Assembly: GCF_002000025.1 (NCBI RefSeq)
Contig: NZ_MUZV01000002.1
Span: 1 to 64,000 of the forward strand
Direction of reading: 5' to 3'
DNA: 64,000 nucleotides
Origin: Cognaticolwellia aestuarii
GTDB lineage: Bacteria > Pseudomonadota > Gammaproteobacteria > Enterobacterales > Alteromonadaceae
The translations under genes were made by a program, and so were the position numbers. Within the stretch, counting starts at the first letter, position 1. Every line of letters starts with the position of its first letter. This document shows, piece by piece, positions 35,594 to 45,174 of this stretch. The notes beneath the pieces are model-generated. The model made no database searches. It saw nothing but the letters and a program-made list of their open reading frames with translations, and was not told the DNA's origin.

Positions 35594-35640
35594 TGCCTTG
35601 CTACAAACTCAATTTGTAATGTACTCGGATTGGCTATCAT
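35590..35640 (-). CDS. Putative leader uORF1 (16 aa) of ornithine decarboxylase
   Basis: MIANPSTLQIEFVARQ. It begins about 8 nt after the predicted transcript start, with no clear Shine-Dalgarno. Leader peptides regulate other ornithine decarboxylase genes (speFL upstream of speF), but this peptide does not resemble SpeFL and the gene belongs to a different fold. Confidence 0.25.
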   Translation of the reverse strand: MIANPSTLQIEFVARQ

Positions 35641-35654
35641 CAAGAAGCGGCGAG

Positions 35655-35683
35655 ATAATAATGTCAGTTTTAAATTTGTGCAA
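35655..35683 (-). promoter_or_regulatory. Promoter of ornithine decarboxylase
   Basis: On the minus strand TTGCAC (35683-35678) and TATTAT (35660-35655) are separated by exactly 17 bp. The predicted start lies near 35648, leaving a leader of about 185 nt. Confidence 0.6.
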
Positions 35684-35989
35684 CATTTATTTTTAAAAAA
35701 TTAATCGTTGAAAAAACATCTTAATAAAATCAATCTCCGGTTTACTGTATGTTCGTAATTTTTGTTTTTAAGAACTTGTTTTTTATGTGGTAATTTTCTT
35801 TTATTTGACTTTTTTAGTTGCTTGATGAGGCGGTATGACAAGGTAACGTATTGCCATCAAGCGAAAACCACGTTTATTACTAACCACTTAGCTACTTGTT
35901 TTGGCGCTGTACTGCTCTTTTTCTGGACTTAGCCAAAATTAAAACGTTACACTTTGAATAAGTTAATATTATTAAGAATAATTTTATAA
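35684..35989. other. Divergent intergenic region
   Basis: Upstream of the decarboxylase promoter and of the LPP20-like gene. AT-rich; no further element identified. Confidence 0.4.
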
Positions 35990-37162
35990 ATGAAGTATTT
36001 TTACCGCTTAAAAGTTCTGCTTATGTTCTGCGTTTTTTTTAATTTCTCTTTACATGCCAAGCAAGTTGAAAGTTCAAATTCTCATACCGCTAGCTGTGAT
36101 TTTCTGCCAAGTACGGCAATGCCTGAATGGGTTATGAGCCCCTTGCCAGCTGATGACGAATATTTGTATGGTTATGGTGTGGCTTCTAACCCCAATGACA
36201 ATATCAGTAAACTACGAAATACGAGTAGAAATGATGCTCGTCGCGATTTGTCAGAATCATTACAAGTTAAGATCAAAAGTGAAGTGAAACTGCAAACCAC
36301 AGCACACACAAAGAATAAAACTCGTACTATATCTCAAGAGGCAAATAACTTTATTACCTCAGAAAGTGATGCTGTATTGGAGTCATCTGAGGTTGTGCAA
36401 TTATGGCTTCAACCCAACTCATGTAATTTATGGACAAAAATTAGAATAAAAAAGAAAACAGTTGATACATCCACAAAGGTCATCTCACAATCAGTGGCGG
36501 CTTCGATTAATGAAAATCTGCAAGAAATTATAACAAAGCTTGATGATGTCAAAAAAGAAACCTCGACCGATCCTAGAAAAGAATTAGCTAATAGGGGAAT
36601 AGACTTTTCACCCACATCGTTTGCAGAAAGTCTCTATAGAGGGGATCAAAGTAACATCATGCTATTTCTAAAGGCGGGCATGGAATACGATGAAGCGCGA
36701 GATCCATACGGTGAAAGCTTTGAAGAAATGTTTTATCGAACAGATATTGATAAGCTATCGAAAAGTCTAAAAACACTGTCTGATTTTAAGCAAAATACCT
36801 TCGATTTATCCTACCCATTGCTGCGAGCCATTACGCACGGCAATGCGGCTAAAACCAAGTTGTTTATCAAACATGGTGCAAAGGTTAACGAAAAGCATTC
36901 TCGCATGTTTGATAGTTATGTCTGGCGAAGAATTACTTTTGATCAAGCAACGGCTCTATGTTTTGTTAATTCGAGAATTGCCTATTTTACCCAATACCCA
37001 GATAAAGATTTTGCGATCGACGACTTTCAGGCTATTCAAGCACACTTACTTGAGCAACACGCTGAGTCTTATGGAAATATAACCACTAATGCAGGCATAA
37101 ACGAACCAAGATATAAGAGTTACTTTAATTGTCAAACTAACCAGCAAAGTTCGATAAAGTAG
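35990..37162 (+). CDS. Secreted LPP20-like / ankyrin-repeat protein
   Basis: I do not know this protein's role. The 390-residue product has a signal peptide (MKYFYRLKVLLMFCVFF, cleavage near LHA). A domain resembling the LPP20 lipoprotein family follows: MPEWVMSPL, then YLYGYGVAS, ARRDLSESLQVKIKSEV, which is the usual pattern of a Trp, a GxG motif and a helix of alternating charge. The second half has ankyrin-like units, for example ESLYRGDQSNIMLFLKAGMEYDE and AITHGNAAKTKLFIKHGAKVNEK. There is no lipobox cysteine at the expected site, so it is probably periplasmic and soluble. It stands alone between the decarboxylase and a sugar dehydrogenase. Confidence 0.65.
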   Translation: MKYFYRLKVLLMFCVFFNFSLHAKQVESSNSHTASCDFLPSTAMPEWVMSPLPADDEYLYGYGVASNPNDNISKLRNTSRNDARRDLSESLQVKIKSEVKLQTTAHTKNKTRTISQEANNFITSESDAVLESSEVVQLWLQPNSCNLWTKIRIKKKTVDTSTKVISQSVAASINENLQEIITKLDDVKKETSTDPRKELANRGIDFSPTSFAESLYRGDQSNIMLFLKAGMEYDEARDPYGESFEEMFYRTDIDKLSKSLKTLSDFKQNTFDLSYPLLRAITHGNAAKTKLFIKHGAKVNEKHSRMFDSYVWRRITFDQATALCFVNSRIAYFTQYPDKDFAIDDFQAIQAHLLEQHAESYGNITTNAGINEPRYKSYFNCQTNQQSSIK

Positions 37163-37348
37163 CGAGCAATGTTAAGTCTAGCCAGTAATTTTATCAGGCA
37201 ATTACTGTATATATTTCAAATGCTGATGGTATTGCGCAACGCATGCGTACGAGGGTTTGAACTATATTAGCCTTTTAAGTGAACTCTTTTGCAGATGTTT
37301 ATATACTCAACATACGAATATTTAGCGCTTAGTTGCTTTGAGAAAATT

Positions 37349-38491
37349 ATGCCATCACTTGTTTTTAAATATTGCCAGTACCTGTTGTTATTTGTGCTCT
37401 CGTTTAATTTGAGTGCTGAATCTGGCCGTCAGCAGAGCTATAGCGGCACTGCTGGGGCAAAGTTGCTCGCTGAAGAGTTTGGCACTTTCGACTCTCCTTG
37501 GGCGATGTCTTTTTTGCCTGATGGCAAGCTTGTTGTTACTGAAAAAGCTGGAAAGTTACTTTTAGTTGATGTCAATAAATGCACTAAATTAACAATACAA
37601 GGCGTGCCTGAGGTTGTTTACGGAGGGCAAGGTGGCTTAGGGGATGTTATTGTGCATCCGCAATTTAGCGAAAATAATTGGCTTTATTTGTCTTATGTTG
37701 AAGCCGGAGCATCGGGAAAAAGAGGTGCGGTTGTGATCCGTGCGCAACTAAAAGTAAACTCAGCAACGCCAACACTTGAAAATATTGAATTTATTTGGCG
37801 TCAATTTCCCAAAGTTTCAGGTCATGGACATTACTCACATCGCATGGCATTTAGTCCTAACGGTCAACTTTTTATCACTTCTGGCGATAGACAGAAACAA
37901 ACGCCCGCACAAGACTGGCATCAAAACTTAGGCAAGGTGATCCGCTTAAATGCCGATGGGTCTGTACCTAAAGATAATCCTTTTCAACTGAAAGGAGAGC
38001 TGGCAAAAACGTTTTGGTCGTTAGGTCATCGAAATATGCTAGGTATGGCTTTCGATAAGCAAGGACGTTTATGGACACATGAAATGGGACCTAGAGATGG
38101 TGATGAATTAAATCTCACTCTGGCTGGGCGTAACTATGGTTGGCCTATTGTTTCTGAGGGCGAACATTACTCTGGCGCAGCTATTGCCGCACATCATACC
38201 CGCCCTGAATTTCAGGCTCCAGCCACGTTTTGGGTGCCAACAATTGCACCGTCTGGGTTGATTATTTATCACGGCGCTATGTTTACACAATGGCAGGGTA
38301 ACGCTTTTATTGGAGGTCTCAGGTCTCAAGCACTTCTACGGATAGAGCTAGCTGGCGACAGCGCAGTAGAAGCAGAGAGGTTCGCTATGGATAAACGTAT
38401 ACGAGAAGTTGAACAAGGGCCTGATGGCGCGTTATGGATTTTAGAAGATGGCCCAAGTGCTAGGCTTTTAAAGCTAACTTCTGATAAGTAA
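37349..38491 (+). CDS. PQQ-dependent aldose sugar dehydrogenase, YliI/Asd type
   Basis: A secreted six-bladed beta-propeller enzyme that oxidises aldose sugars with pyrroloquinoline quinone. The family pattern is clear: LDSPWAMSF-type motif ([22 protein letters not shown], split after DGK), [56 protein letters not shown] and [15 protein letters not shown]. The chosen ATG at 37349 opens a signal peptide ([19 protein letters not shown], cleavage after NLSA). An upstream in-frame start at 37289 would place extra residues before it. The length of 380 residues is normal. PQQ synthesis genes are not in this window. Confidence 0.9.
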   Translation: MPSLVFKYCQYLLLFVLSFNLSAESGRQQSYSGTAGAKLLAEEFGTFDSPWAMSFLPDGKLVVTEKAGKLLLVDVNKCTKLTIQGVPEVVYGGQGGLGDVIVHPQFSENNWLYLSYVEAGASGKRGAVVIRAQLKVNSATPTLENIEFIWRQFPKVSGHGHYSHRMAFSPNGQLFITSGDRQKQTPAQDWHQNLGKVIRLNADGSVPKDNPFQLKGELAKTFWSLGHRNMLGMAFDKQGRLWTHEMGPRDGDELNLTLAGRNYGWPIVSEGEHYSGAAIAAHHTRPEFQAPATFWVPTIAPSGLIIYHGAMFTQWQGNAFIGGLRSQALLRIELAGDSAVEAERFAMDKRIREVEQGPDGALWILEDGPSARLLKLTSDK

Positions 38492-38861
38492 CGTTTATCA
38501 GTGGCATTTTTCAATAATGGTTTGTGATTTATCAATATCGCTAAGCGCTTAGTTGAAAAATGCGACATTCTAAATAAATTAAAATTAGCTAAAACAAGCT
38601 CAAACTAGCCTTGAAAGCCAGAATAACTGCTGCCTAGTGGGAGTTTTTTAACCTAAGTTCAGCAAAGTCTCTATATTTAGCAAAAATAAGTAATAATTTT
38701 GAGAATAATTATCGTTTTTACTCTATATTCATAAAGTGAAATATTAACTTAGTTTATAATTCCAAGTTAATATTGCACAAAATAAATAAGAAAAATTTAA
38801 TCGAGTGAAAAACAAGCTGTTACATTAATGTTAAGCTCGAAAAATAAACCAGGGAAAAAAT
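38492..38861 (+). other. Intergenic region before mscS
   Basis: No gene seen. AT-rich. AGGGA about 6 nt before 38862 is the ribosome site of mscS. Confidence 0.4.
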
Positions 38862-39677
38862 ATGAATACAGAAGAAGTTGTTGACCAAGTTGTTGGTATG
38901 TCGTTACTTTATGGTCCGAAACTGATTGGTGCTATTTTAGTATGGATCATTGGTGGTTGGGTGATAAATGTTATTGGCCGCGTGGTAAAAAGTGGTCTAG
39001 ACAAAAGCGGAACCGATCCATCGTTGAAGCCTTTCTTAACAGGTATCGTCAATGGCTTACTAAAAGTTATGTTGGTTATCACGGTGCTAGGCATGTTAGG
39101 CATCGAAATGACCTCATTTATTGCTATTATCGGTGCGGTAGGTTTAGCCATTGGTATGGCGATGTCAGGTACATTGCAGAATTTTGCTGGCGGTGTAATG
39201 ATTTTGGTTTTCAAACCGTTCAAAGTCGGTGATGTTATTGAAGCCCAGGGTTATGTTGGTAGTGTTTCTGAGATACAAATTTTCAATACCATTATGAAAA
39301 CACCTGATAATAAAACTATCATCATTCCAAATGGTGGATTATCAACATCATCAATGATCAACTATTCAACAGAGCCAAAAAGACGTGTTGATTGGACTAT
39401 TGGTGTTGCTTACGGTGATGACCTAGATAAAGCACGTGAAGTTATTAAGCGTTTATGTGATGCAGATACTCGTATCTTAAAAGATCCTGAAGTATTTATT
39501 GCTGTTTCAGCATTAGCTGACAGTTCAGTGAATTTTGCTGTTCGAGCATGGGTAAGTGCACCTGATTACTGGGGTGTTTACTTTGACATGAATGAGAACG
39601 TATACAAAACCTTCGCTAATGAAGGCTTAAACATTCCTTTCCCACAAATGGATGTTCACTTACATAAAGACGCATAA
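38862..39677 (+). CDS. mscS: Small-conductance mechanosensitive channel MscS
   Basis: MscS opens under membrane tension and releases solutes in hypo-osmotic shock. The 271-residue product has three membrane helices (about residues 13-35, 55-80 and 85-115) with the pore-lining helix AVGLAIGMAMSGTLQNFAGG, then the beta domain GDVIEAQGYVGSVSEIQIFNT, the conserved PNGGLSTSSMINYS and the C-terminal alpha/beta cage. Length is close to E. coli MscS (286). Spaced well away from other genes, with a strong terminator downstream, it is probably a single-gene unit. Confidence 0.95.
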   Translation: MNTEEVVDQVVGMSLLYGPKLIGAILVWIIGGWVINVIGRVVKSGLDKSGTDPSLKPFLTGIVNGLLKVMLVITVLGMLGIEMTSFIAIIGAVGLAIGMAMSGTLQNFAGGVMILVFKPFKVGDVIEAQGYVGSVSEIQIFNTIMKTPDNKTIIIPNGGLSTSSMINYSTEPKRRVDWTIGVAYGDDLDKAREVIKRLCDADTRILKDPEVFIAVSALADSSVNFAVRAWVSAPDYWGVYFDMNENVYKTFANEGLNIPFPQMDVHLHKDA

Positions 39678-40029
39678 AAGCTTTAATGCAAAGCGAAAGT
39701 TATAGCGAAGATAGTCAGCAAGAGTGCTAGTGGTATAGGCTATTCTCAACTCAACTCAACGCTATAACGAGCTTTTAATAAAGTAAATATACTTACTGTA
39801 AATTAAAAAGAGCTAACCAAGGTATTGGTTAGCTCTTTTTTTATTGGTAATGTTAGTGGCTAATTAGGTGAGAAATTACCCAGTACTGGCACTTGTTAAT
39901 GCTCATTTTTTATAGCTATTTGGTCATGGCGATTAAGTCATGACCATTAGCAAGTGAAATAAGCGATGAAAGAATATTCACTCAAGAGCCAATCAATTAA
40001 GCACTTGTGAAAAAACGTCAAAAAAGGCA
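39678..40029. other. Intergenic, mscS terminator region
   Basis: Apart from the terminator at 39805-39841, nothing was seen in this stretch. Confidence 0.4.
39805..39841. terminator. Bidirectional terminator between mscS and the acyltransferase gene
   Basis: AAAAAGAGCTAACCAA, a GGTA loop and TTGGTTAGCTCTTTTTTT form a strong stem with T-runs on both strands. Confidence 0.9.
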
Positions 40030-40902
40030 TTAAATACTGGGTGATAAATGCAAGAAGCAACCTTTACCTGCAAATGTTAGTTGGTAACTAGGTTCACTAT
40101 TGTTGCCAGTTGAAGGTACTTTTTCCAGCATGCCTTTCTCAATTAAAAAGTCTAACATGGTTGTTGAAAGTTCATCTAGCTTAGTCTTTGCGATGATTTC
40201 CATTCTAGTGGCGACGCCTTTACAAGCGTACATAGTCTTGATTATTTTAGCCTCTGCTTCTGATAATTTTGGCATACTGCCGGCGTATGGGGGATATTGG
40301 TGTAGTGGGAATTTACCTCGAATAGTTTTATAAGACGCTTGTATTGCTTTGATATCGTCTGCTTTATTTTCAGTTAATGTAAAGGTATGGAAAACACCTG
40401 ATTCTTTACTTAGATAATCCACCTTAGCCAAAAATATAGGTAAATTACAGCCTTGAGCAACATGATAAAAGCCCGTTTTCCACTTAGATACAGGGCCACG
40501 GGTGCCTTCAGGCGTAAATAAGAAAAACACACGCTTTAATTTTTGACTATCAATAAAGTCTTTTATTTGTTGCACTTGACCAACACCTTGCTCTGAACGA
40601 TCTATCGGAATCGCGCCAAGATACATTAACCAAGTGCCTAGTACAGGTACTCGGCAAATACTGTCTTTAATCGAGAAGTATATTTTAACATCTTGTTGTA
40701 TCGCTGCGCCGAGGGCATAAAAGAAATCCCAATTTGAAGTGTGTGGTGCGGCTATAGCAACGCCGGCTCCTTCGGGGGCATTTTTGCAAAGCTTCCAGCC
40801 TGCAATCTTGAACCAAAGGGTAAAAAGGAATTTTAAAAAATATTTAGTGAAAATGCCGTCAAAGATGGTTTTTTCACGAATGGTGAGTGATGTTTTTGCC
40901 AT
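40030..40902 (-). CDS. PlsC-type acyltransferase fused to a winged-helix domain
   Basis: The N-terminal part (about residues 1-185 of 290) is an LPLAT/PlsC-family acyltransferase, with the HX4D motif in APHTSNWDFFYALG, then FTPEGTRGPVSKWKTGFYHVA. The C-terminal part (about residues 200-290) looks like a winged-helix DNA-binding domain: LSEAEAKIIKTMYACKG, then TRMEIIAKTKLDELSTTMLD, FLIEKGMLEKV and YQLTFAGKGCF. A membrane-lipid enzyme with a possible DNA-binding tail is unusual. The start is the ATG at 40902; an extended TTG frame begins at 40938. The exact substrate is unknown. Confidence 0.75.
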   Translation of the reverse strand: MAKTSLTIREKTIFDGIFTKYFLKFLFTLWFKIAGWKLCKNAPEGAGVAIAAPHTSNWDFFYALGAAIQQDVKIYFSIKDSICRVPVLGTWLMYLGAIPIDRSEQGVGQVQQIKDFIDSQKLKRVFFLFTPEGTRGPVSKWKTGFYHVAQGCNLPIFLAKVDYLSKESGVFHTFTLTENKADDIKAIQASYKTIRGKFPLHQYPPYAGSMPKLSEAEAKIIKTMYACKGVATRMEIIAKTKLDELSTTMLDFLIEKGMLEKVPSTGNNSEPSYQLTFAGKGCFLHLSPSI

Positions 40903-41090
40903 GATAGTAGGAAGTGTTTTTACGATGAATATAGCCAATATTGTAGCATGTTAGCGACAATAAACCTTGATATAGCATAAAATTTTGCCCTAGTTCAATT
41001 GACCTTCAATTAATTTCAGGTGAAAAACTGTGCCGTATTCGTTAGCGCTATGCAATAAATATGAGTGCTAGCAGAGCTTTAATGCGCTCA

Positions 41091-41879
41091 TTAAGTTAGC
41101 GTTATGTCTCGATAAGCATCAATGATGTGCTGTACGTTGTTGGCTTTATTTTGCTTGGCACCTTGCTGAATTCTTTGATAGTGGCTAAGGCTTTTATGTA
41201 AATATTTTTTAGCTATTTCAAACTGTTGGTTTGATGTTGTTTGCCAAATTTTATCACCAACAGGGGAGATTTTATTCGGCTTCTCACTTGCGCTATCAGG
41301 CAATGAAGAAACTAATAGTATTTCATAGAAGCGACGGTTTTCTTCGATTAACACTTCGTCTTTCAGGCTAAAATTTAACGTAATTAATTGCTGACGTAAG
41401 GCAAATTGATGATGTACAGGGCAAAGTAAAAAATCAATATTAAGGTCTTTATGTTGTTGAACAATCGCCTTAACAAACTCTATCATTAAGTCTGAGCCGA
41501 CACCGGCAATGATCACTAAATGCCTGCCTTTATACTGCCTTAATGGTAGCTTTGCGACATCTAAACAGTAAGTTTGCCAGTTTGAATGCGGGTAAAAACG
41601 TTTAAGTTTGTGCTGAACTGTTGTGATTAGCTCAGGCACAATATCAACAAAGTGAATCGTGTTACTTGCATGGGGTACTATTTGTTGCGGTGCTTTATTG
41701 ACCAAGTTGCGTGATAAAAGTGCAAAGCCAAGTAATCCATGATCGCAGCAGCAATCCCAGATATGATCGTATTGAAACGTCACCATCGCTGTAAGTTGTT
41801 GCAAGCGTTTACTGAGTTTAAAGCCGAGCTTACTGTCTGGCTTGTTGTTTTTGAGCTTGTTCAGCGTTGTGTTTGGCAT
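41091..41879 (-). CDS. TrmK-like tRNA (adenine-N1)-methyltransferase
   Basis: The 262-residue product belongs to the TrmK family (COG2384), which methylates adenine 22 of tRNA. The SAM-binding region is near the start: LSKRLQQLTAMV, then YDHIWDCCCDHGLLGFALL and FVDIVPELI. The segment VIIAGVGSDLMIEF is the next motif, and a helical C-terminal tail follows. The position of the modified base cannot be established from sequence. It stands alone. Confidence 0.8.
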   Translation of the reverse strand: MPNTTLNKLKNNKPDSKLGFKLSKRLQQLTAMVTFQYDHIWDCCCDHGLLGFALLSRNLVNKAPQQIVPHASNTIHFVDIVPELITTVQHKLKRFYPHSNWQTYCLDVAKLPLRQYKGRHLVIIAGVGSDLMIEFVKAIVQQHKDLNIDFLLCPVHHQFALRQQLITLNFSLKDEVLIEENRRFYEILLVSSLPDSASEKPNKISPVGDKIWQTTSNQQFEIAKKYLHKSLSHYQRIQQGAKQNKANNVQHIIDAYRDITLT

Positions 41880-42102
41880 AGCGTTAGATGGCGTTTTAAG
41901 TATCGTGTAAAGTTGTAAACAAAATGCCTGAGTAGCGCAAGCGTGGGTATTGTATCGCTAACTTAATTAATCATTCAAGTGGCTTTAAATGTAAGTTAGT
42001 TGATTACGCTTTAAGCAAAATGTTTTAAAAAATAGCCATTGTTTAAAGTTACGTGCTTGTTTATATTGGGATAGATTTCATAAACATAGTTGCAAGGATG
42101 TA

Positions 42103-42789
42103 ATGGCTGTATTAACACAACAAGCACCGGCAGTATCATATGGTTTTGACCTTCAACCCGGTAAAATACTTGATTTAGAGATTAGTCACCCCGTGAAAGT
42201 GCGTATTAAAGTGCCGCTGATCGGCTATGAAATAGGTAAGTATATAATTTTAAAATACCCGATTTCAGCACGAATAAGTGACTATCAAGATGTTTTAGTG
42301 GAAGGGAACGTTGTTATTGCCCGTTATATATTAGAAGGGGAGCGCGGTGAGTGTTACGCCTTTCGCTCAACAATAAAACATATAACTAAATACCCTGAAA
42401 ACTTTATTATATTGCATTACCCTGAAAATATTGAAAGTCGACAGTTGCGTTTGCAACAACGAATTACCACCCATTTACCGGCAAGTATTATGATAGATAC
42501 GGAGATCGGTGAAAATAATAGCATTCGTTTAAATGGTATTATCGCTGATATATCGGCAAAAGGTTGTGGCTTTGCTTTTAAAGCCGATAACACGAAAATA
42601 ACCGTAAATAAGCGTGATATTTTGATCTGTATTCATCACCCTAGTACCGGGGATGTGAAAATTCCTGCTCATGTTTGTAATAGCCGAAATGAACAAGGCA
42701 AAGTCAGTGTGGGCATTAAGTTTTTTGATGATGACGAACAAGTGAAAAACTTACTTGAGCATTTGTTTATTGATCAGAATATGCTGTAA
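42103..42789 (+). CDS. PilZ-domain cyclic di-GMP receptor (YcgR-like)
   Basis: Cyclic di-GMP effector with an N-terminal PilZN/YcgR-N-like domain (residues 1-115) and a C-terminal PilZ domain. The nucleotide-binding motifs are RLQQR (RxxxR, just before the domain) and DISAKGCGF (a D/NxSxxG-type motif). YcgR slows the flagellar motor when cyclic di-GMP is bound; this homologue may do the same or act on another target. AAGGATG lies just before the ATG. The 228-residue length agrees with YcgR. No flagellar genes are nearby. Confidence 0.85.
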   Translation: MAVLTQQAPAVSYGFDLQPGKILDLEISHPVKVRIKVPLIGYEIGKYIILKYPISARISDYQDVLVEGNVVIARYILEGERGECYAFRSTIKHITKYPENFIILHYPENIESRQLRLQQRITTHLPASIMIDTEIGENNSIRLNGIIADISAKGCGFAFKADNTKITVNKRDILICIHHPSTGDVKIPAHVCNSRNEQGKVSVGIKFFDDDEQVKNLLEHLFIDQNML

Positions 42790-42832
42790 AAGCGTTTTTA
42801 GCGGGTAGTTAAGTTGTTGGTAATATTGGTTT

Positions 42833-42875
42833 TGTCAAAGCCAATAGTGTCAAAGCCAATAGTGTTAAAGCGCAT
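42833..42875 (+). repeat. Short tandem repeat (about 15 bp)
   Basis: TGTCAAAGCCAATAG occurs twice in tandem (42833 and 42848), followed by TGTTAAAGC, a partial third unit. It lies after the PilZ gene. Confidence 0.75.
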
Positions 42876-43081
42876 GAATATTACAAAACTTACACTTATC
42901 ATATTTTGTAAATACAAGGTTTATTGTCTGCACACGTCAACTCTTAACTTTTTATCTTACCAGTCATGCAATTAATTCGTGAGTCTAAATGTTGATAGCT
43001 GAATCATGTGTGCTTGAAAATAAATTGATGTTAATGCAATAAATTAAATTATAAAACTGACATTAATGATGGAATAGTTAA

Positions 43082-44161
43082 ATGAAAATTGACCAAGCAC
43101 AACTCGATAAAGTTGAAGTTAAACTCAATAAGCAGAATGCATTTTTAGCTGCTATTGCTGCCGCATTCTGGGCGATACCTTTAATTCTTATGTGGTATTT
43201 TGTGCATGTATATTATCCAAGTTTCTCAGCTGTTATGTTATTGATTAATGGCTTGTTAGTTGGCTTTGTTGTACGTATTCATGGCAAAGGCTTAACGGGA
43301 GTTTTTTCATTAATTGCTATTTTAGTTCACACGAGCATAGTACTGGCAGCGTTTAGTTTAAATATTGTTTTGGCAGGTACAACTTGGGCGTTTTTATTGT
43401 TTGGGCTTTATATCGCCGGTGTTATAGGTGCTAAAAAAATCTCTCGTATCGAAGTGCCATTTGAAGAACATAGAGCTTTTTCATTTTTTACTTCAACAAA
43501 GCCTCACGAAAGTAATAAAAAACTCAAAAATAAGTGGTATATAGTTTTACCAACGTTATTGCTTACAATGGCATTATCCCTATATGCCAGCATATTAGGT
43601 TTGGCGTTTTTCAATGAATATCAGGTTTTGACCCAGCAAGAACAACAACGTCAGCAGCAACGGCAAAACCGTGAAAATAGAGAGATTGATATTATGCCTG
43701 CAGCGTTGGATTCTAAGTCAACTCAAGAGGTATTGCTTTACTCTTACGCTTATCACTCCGGACTATTGTTTAATAAATACGGTAGGCGCAGTGAAGTATT
43801 TCCTCAATCAGAATATAAAGCACTGGCATTATTAAGGTACTTGGTTGAGTACCGTAATAATGCCAGAGCGAAATTTATTTTAGGTTTTTTAACTGGAGAA
43901 ACTAAAGGTAGTGAGATGCTTCAAGCCGCTGCCGATCAAAAAGATCCCTATGCTCGCATTTATTCCACAGTAAGTTTTGGTTGTTATTCAAATGAAGACT
44001 TAGCGGTCGAGCTGCTACAAAAACTGCGGAATACCGCAACAGAAGAATATATTCGAGAGGAAATTTCCTCTATTCTATACCTTGGTATTAAAGACGTTTG
44101 TCGTGATTTTGAGCAACCTGAATTTATGCTCAGTTATGTGATAAATTATAGTGAAAAGTAA
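43082..44161 (+). CDS. Membrane protein of unknown function (359 aa)
   Basis: I do not recognise a family. The N-terminal half has four or five hydrophobic segments (about residues 20-45, 47-70, 75-95, 97-120 and 155-180). A Gln/Arg-rich linker (QQEQQRQQQRQNRENREI) and a soluble helical C-terminal part follow, with SEYKALALLRYLVEYRN and MLQAAADQKDPYARIY, which resemble helical repeat units. Stand-alone gene with GGAATAG before the ATG. Function unknown. Confidence 0.65.
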   Translation: MKIDQAQLDKVEVKLNKQNAFLAAIAAAFWAIPLILMWYFVHVYYPSFSAVMLLINGLLVGFVVRIHGKGLTGVFSLIAILVHTSIVLAAFSLNIVLAGTTWAFLLFGLYIAGVIGAKKISRIEVPFEEHRAFSFFTSTKPHESNKKLKNKWYIVLPTLLLTMALSLYASILGLAFFNEYQVLTQQEQQRQQQRQNRENREIDIMPAALDSKSTQEVLLYSYAYHSGLLFNKYGRRSEVFPQSEYKALALLRYLVEYRNNARAKFILGFLTGETKGSEMLQAAADQKDPYARIYSTVSFGCYSNEDLAVELLQKLRNTATEEYIREEISSILYLGIKDVCRDFEQPEFMLSYVINYSEK

Positions 44162-44393
44162 CAGGTTTTTACTCTTTAGCTACTATATGTTTAAGAATTT
44201 AAGAAACCTGCTTTCGTGATTATAGATGGACGAAGAGATTGATACAGTGCAATGTGTAGAATCATGCGAGTCAATTTTTATAAAGTTTGGTGGATAGTCC
44301 ATTATCAATGTAACACTGATGCACGCAAAAATGGTCGCATTGACGGAGTTAGCTTAGCCCGGGCTCAGGTTAGGTACATTAGCGTCTGAGTAA

Positions 44394-45167
44394 TTAAACG
44401 CTATAGCTATCAAAAAAGAAGTAAAATGTGGTGGCGAGGCTGGCAAATATTACAAAGCGTCTTACCTGCTTTTGAGGTAAGTTACGCGAAATATTTGCTG
44501 CTAGATAACCGCCGGCCAGTGTGCCACATAATACAATAGAGCCTTCATACCAAGCTATAACGCCATTATAAATAAACAATACGATAGCAATAAGTGACAC
44601 GGTTGTTGATATTAGTAATTTTAAACCATTCATGGTGTTGATATTGGTGTGGCCTGCTAAGGCTAAATAGCTCAACACTATAATGCCTAATCCGGCATTG
44701 AAAAAACCGCCATAGGCCGATACGGCTAACAGTAAAACCATTAATAAAACGCCGCCAATCACAGAGGCATGTTGATGACTTTTAGCCATAGCTTTTAGTT
44801 TACTATTAATTTGTGCGCCGAATATAAATAACACGGTAGCAAACAGTAATAGCCAAGGAATAGCTTCCCTGAAGAGTTCTTCCGGGGTTTTGAGTAATAA
44901 CCAGGCGCCGCAGATGCCACCGAGTAAACTGATGATAACGATCCGCAATAACTCGCTTTTATGCTCTGCAAGCTCTTTTCGAAAAGCATAAGTACCACTG
45001 ATATAACCTGCGCAAGAAGCGAAGGTGTTAGTGGCACTAGCCATGATGTGAGGAATACCAACAAAGATAAGTGCCGGAAAGGTTATAAAGCTACCACCAC
45101 CGGCAATTGAGTTAATTACACCGCCAAAAAAACCAGCGAAAAATAGAAATGCGACTTCAAAAAGCAT
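44394..45167 (-). CDS. TauE/SafE family sulfite or organic-anion exporter
   Basis: A 257-residue integral membrane protein of the TauE/SafE (UPF0721) family, linked to transport of sulfite, sulfonates or related anions. The N-terminal half has FFGGVINSIAGGGSFITFPALIFVGIP (split: FFGGVINSIAGGGSF, then ITFPALIFVGIP) and the second half AYGGFFNAGLGIIVLSYLAL, the internally repeated signature. About eight membrane segments are visible. It begins 7 bp after the lytic transglycosylase gene and is probably co-transcribed, but no shared function is evident. Confidence 0.85.
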   Translation of the reverse strand: MLFEVAFLFFAGFFGGVINSIAGGGSFITFPALIFVGIPHIMASATNTFASCAGYISGTYAFRKELAEHKSELLRIVIISLLGGICGAWLLLKTPEELFREAIPWLLLFATVLFIFGAQINSKLKAMAKSHQHASVIGGVLLMVLLLAVSAYGGFFNAGLGIIVLSYLALAGHTNINTMNGLKLLISTTVSLIAIVLFIYNGVIAWYEGSIVLCGTLAGGYLAANISRNLPQKQVRRFVIFASLATTFYFFFDSYSV

Positions 45168-45174
45168 GGCGTTG

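Noticed and set aside
43082-44161. Sel1 or TPR protein call for the 359-residue membrane protein
   Set aside because: The C-terminal helices resemble repeats only loosely; there are no clear Sel1 signature residues.
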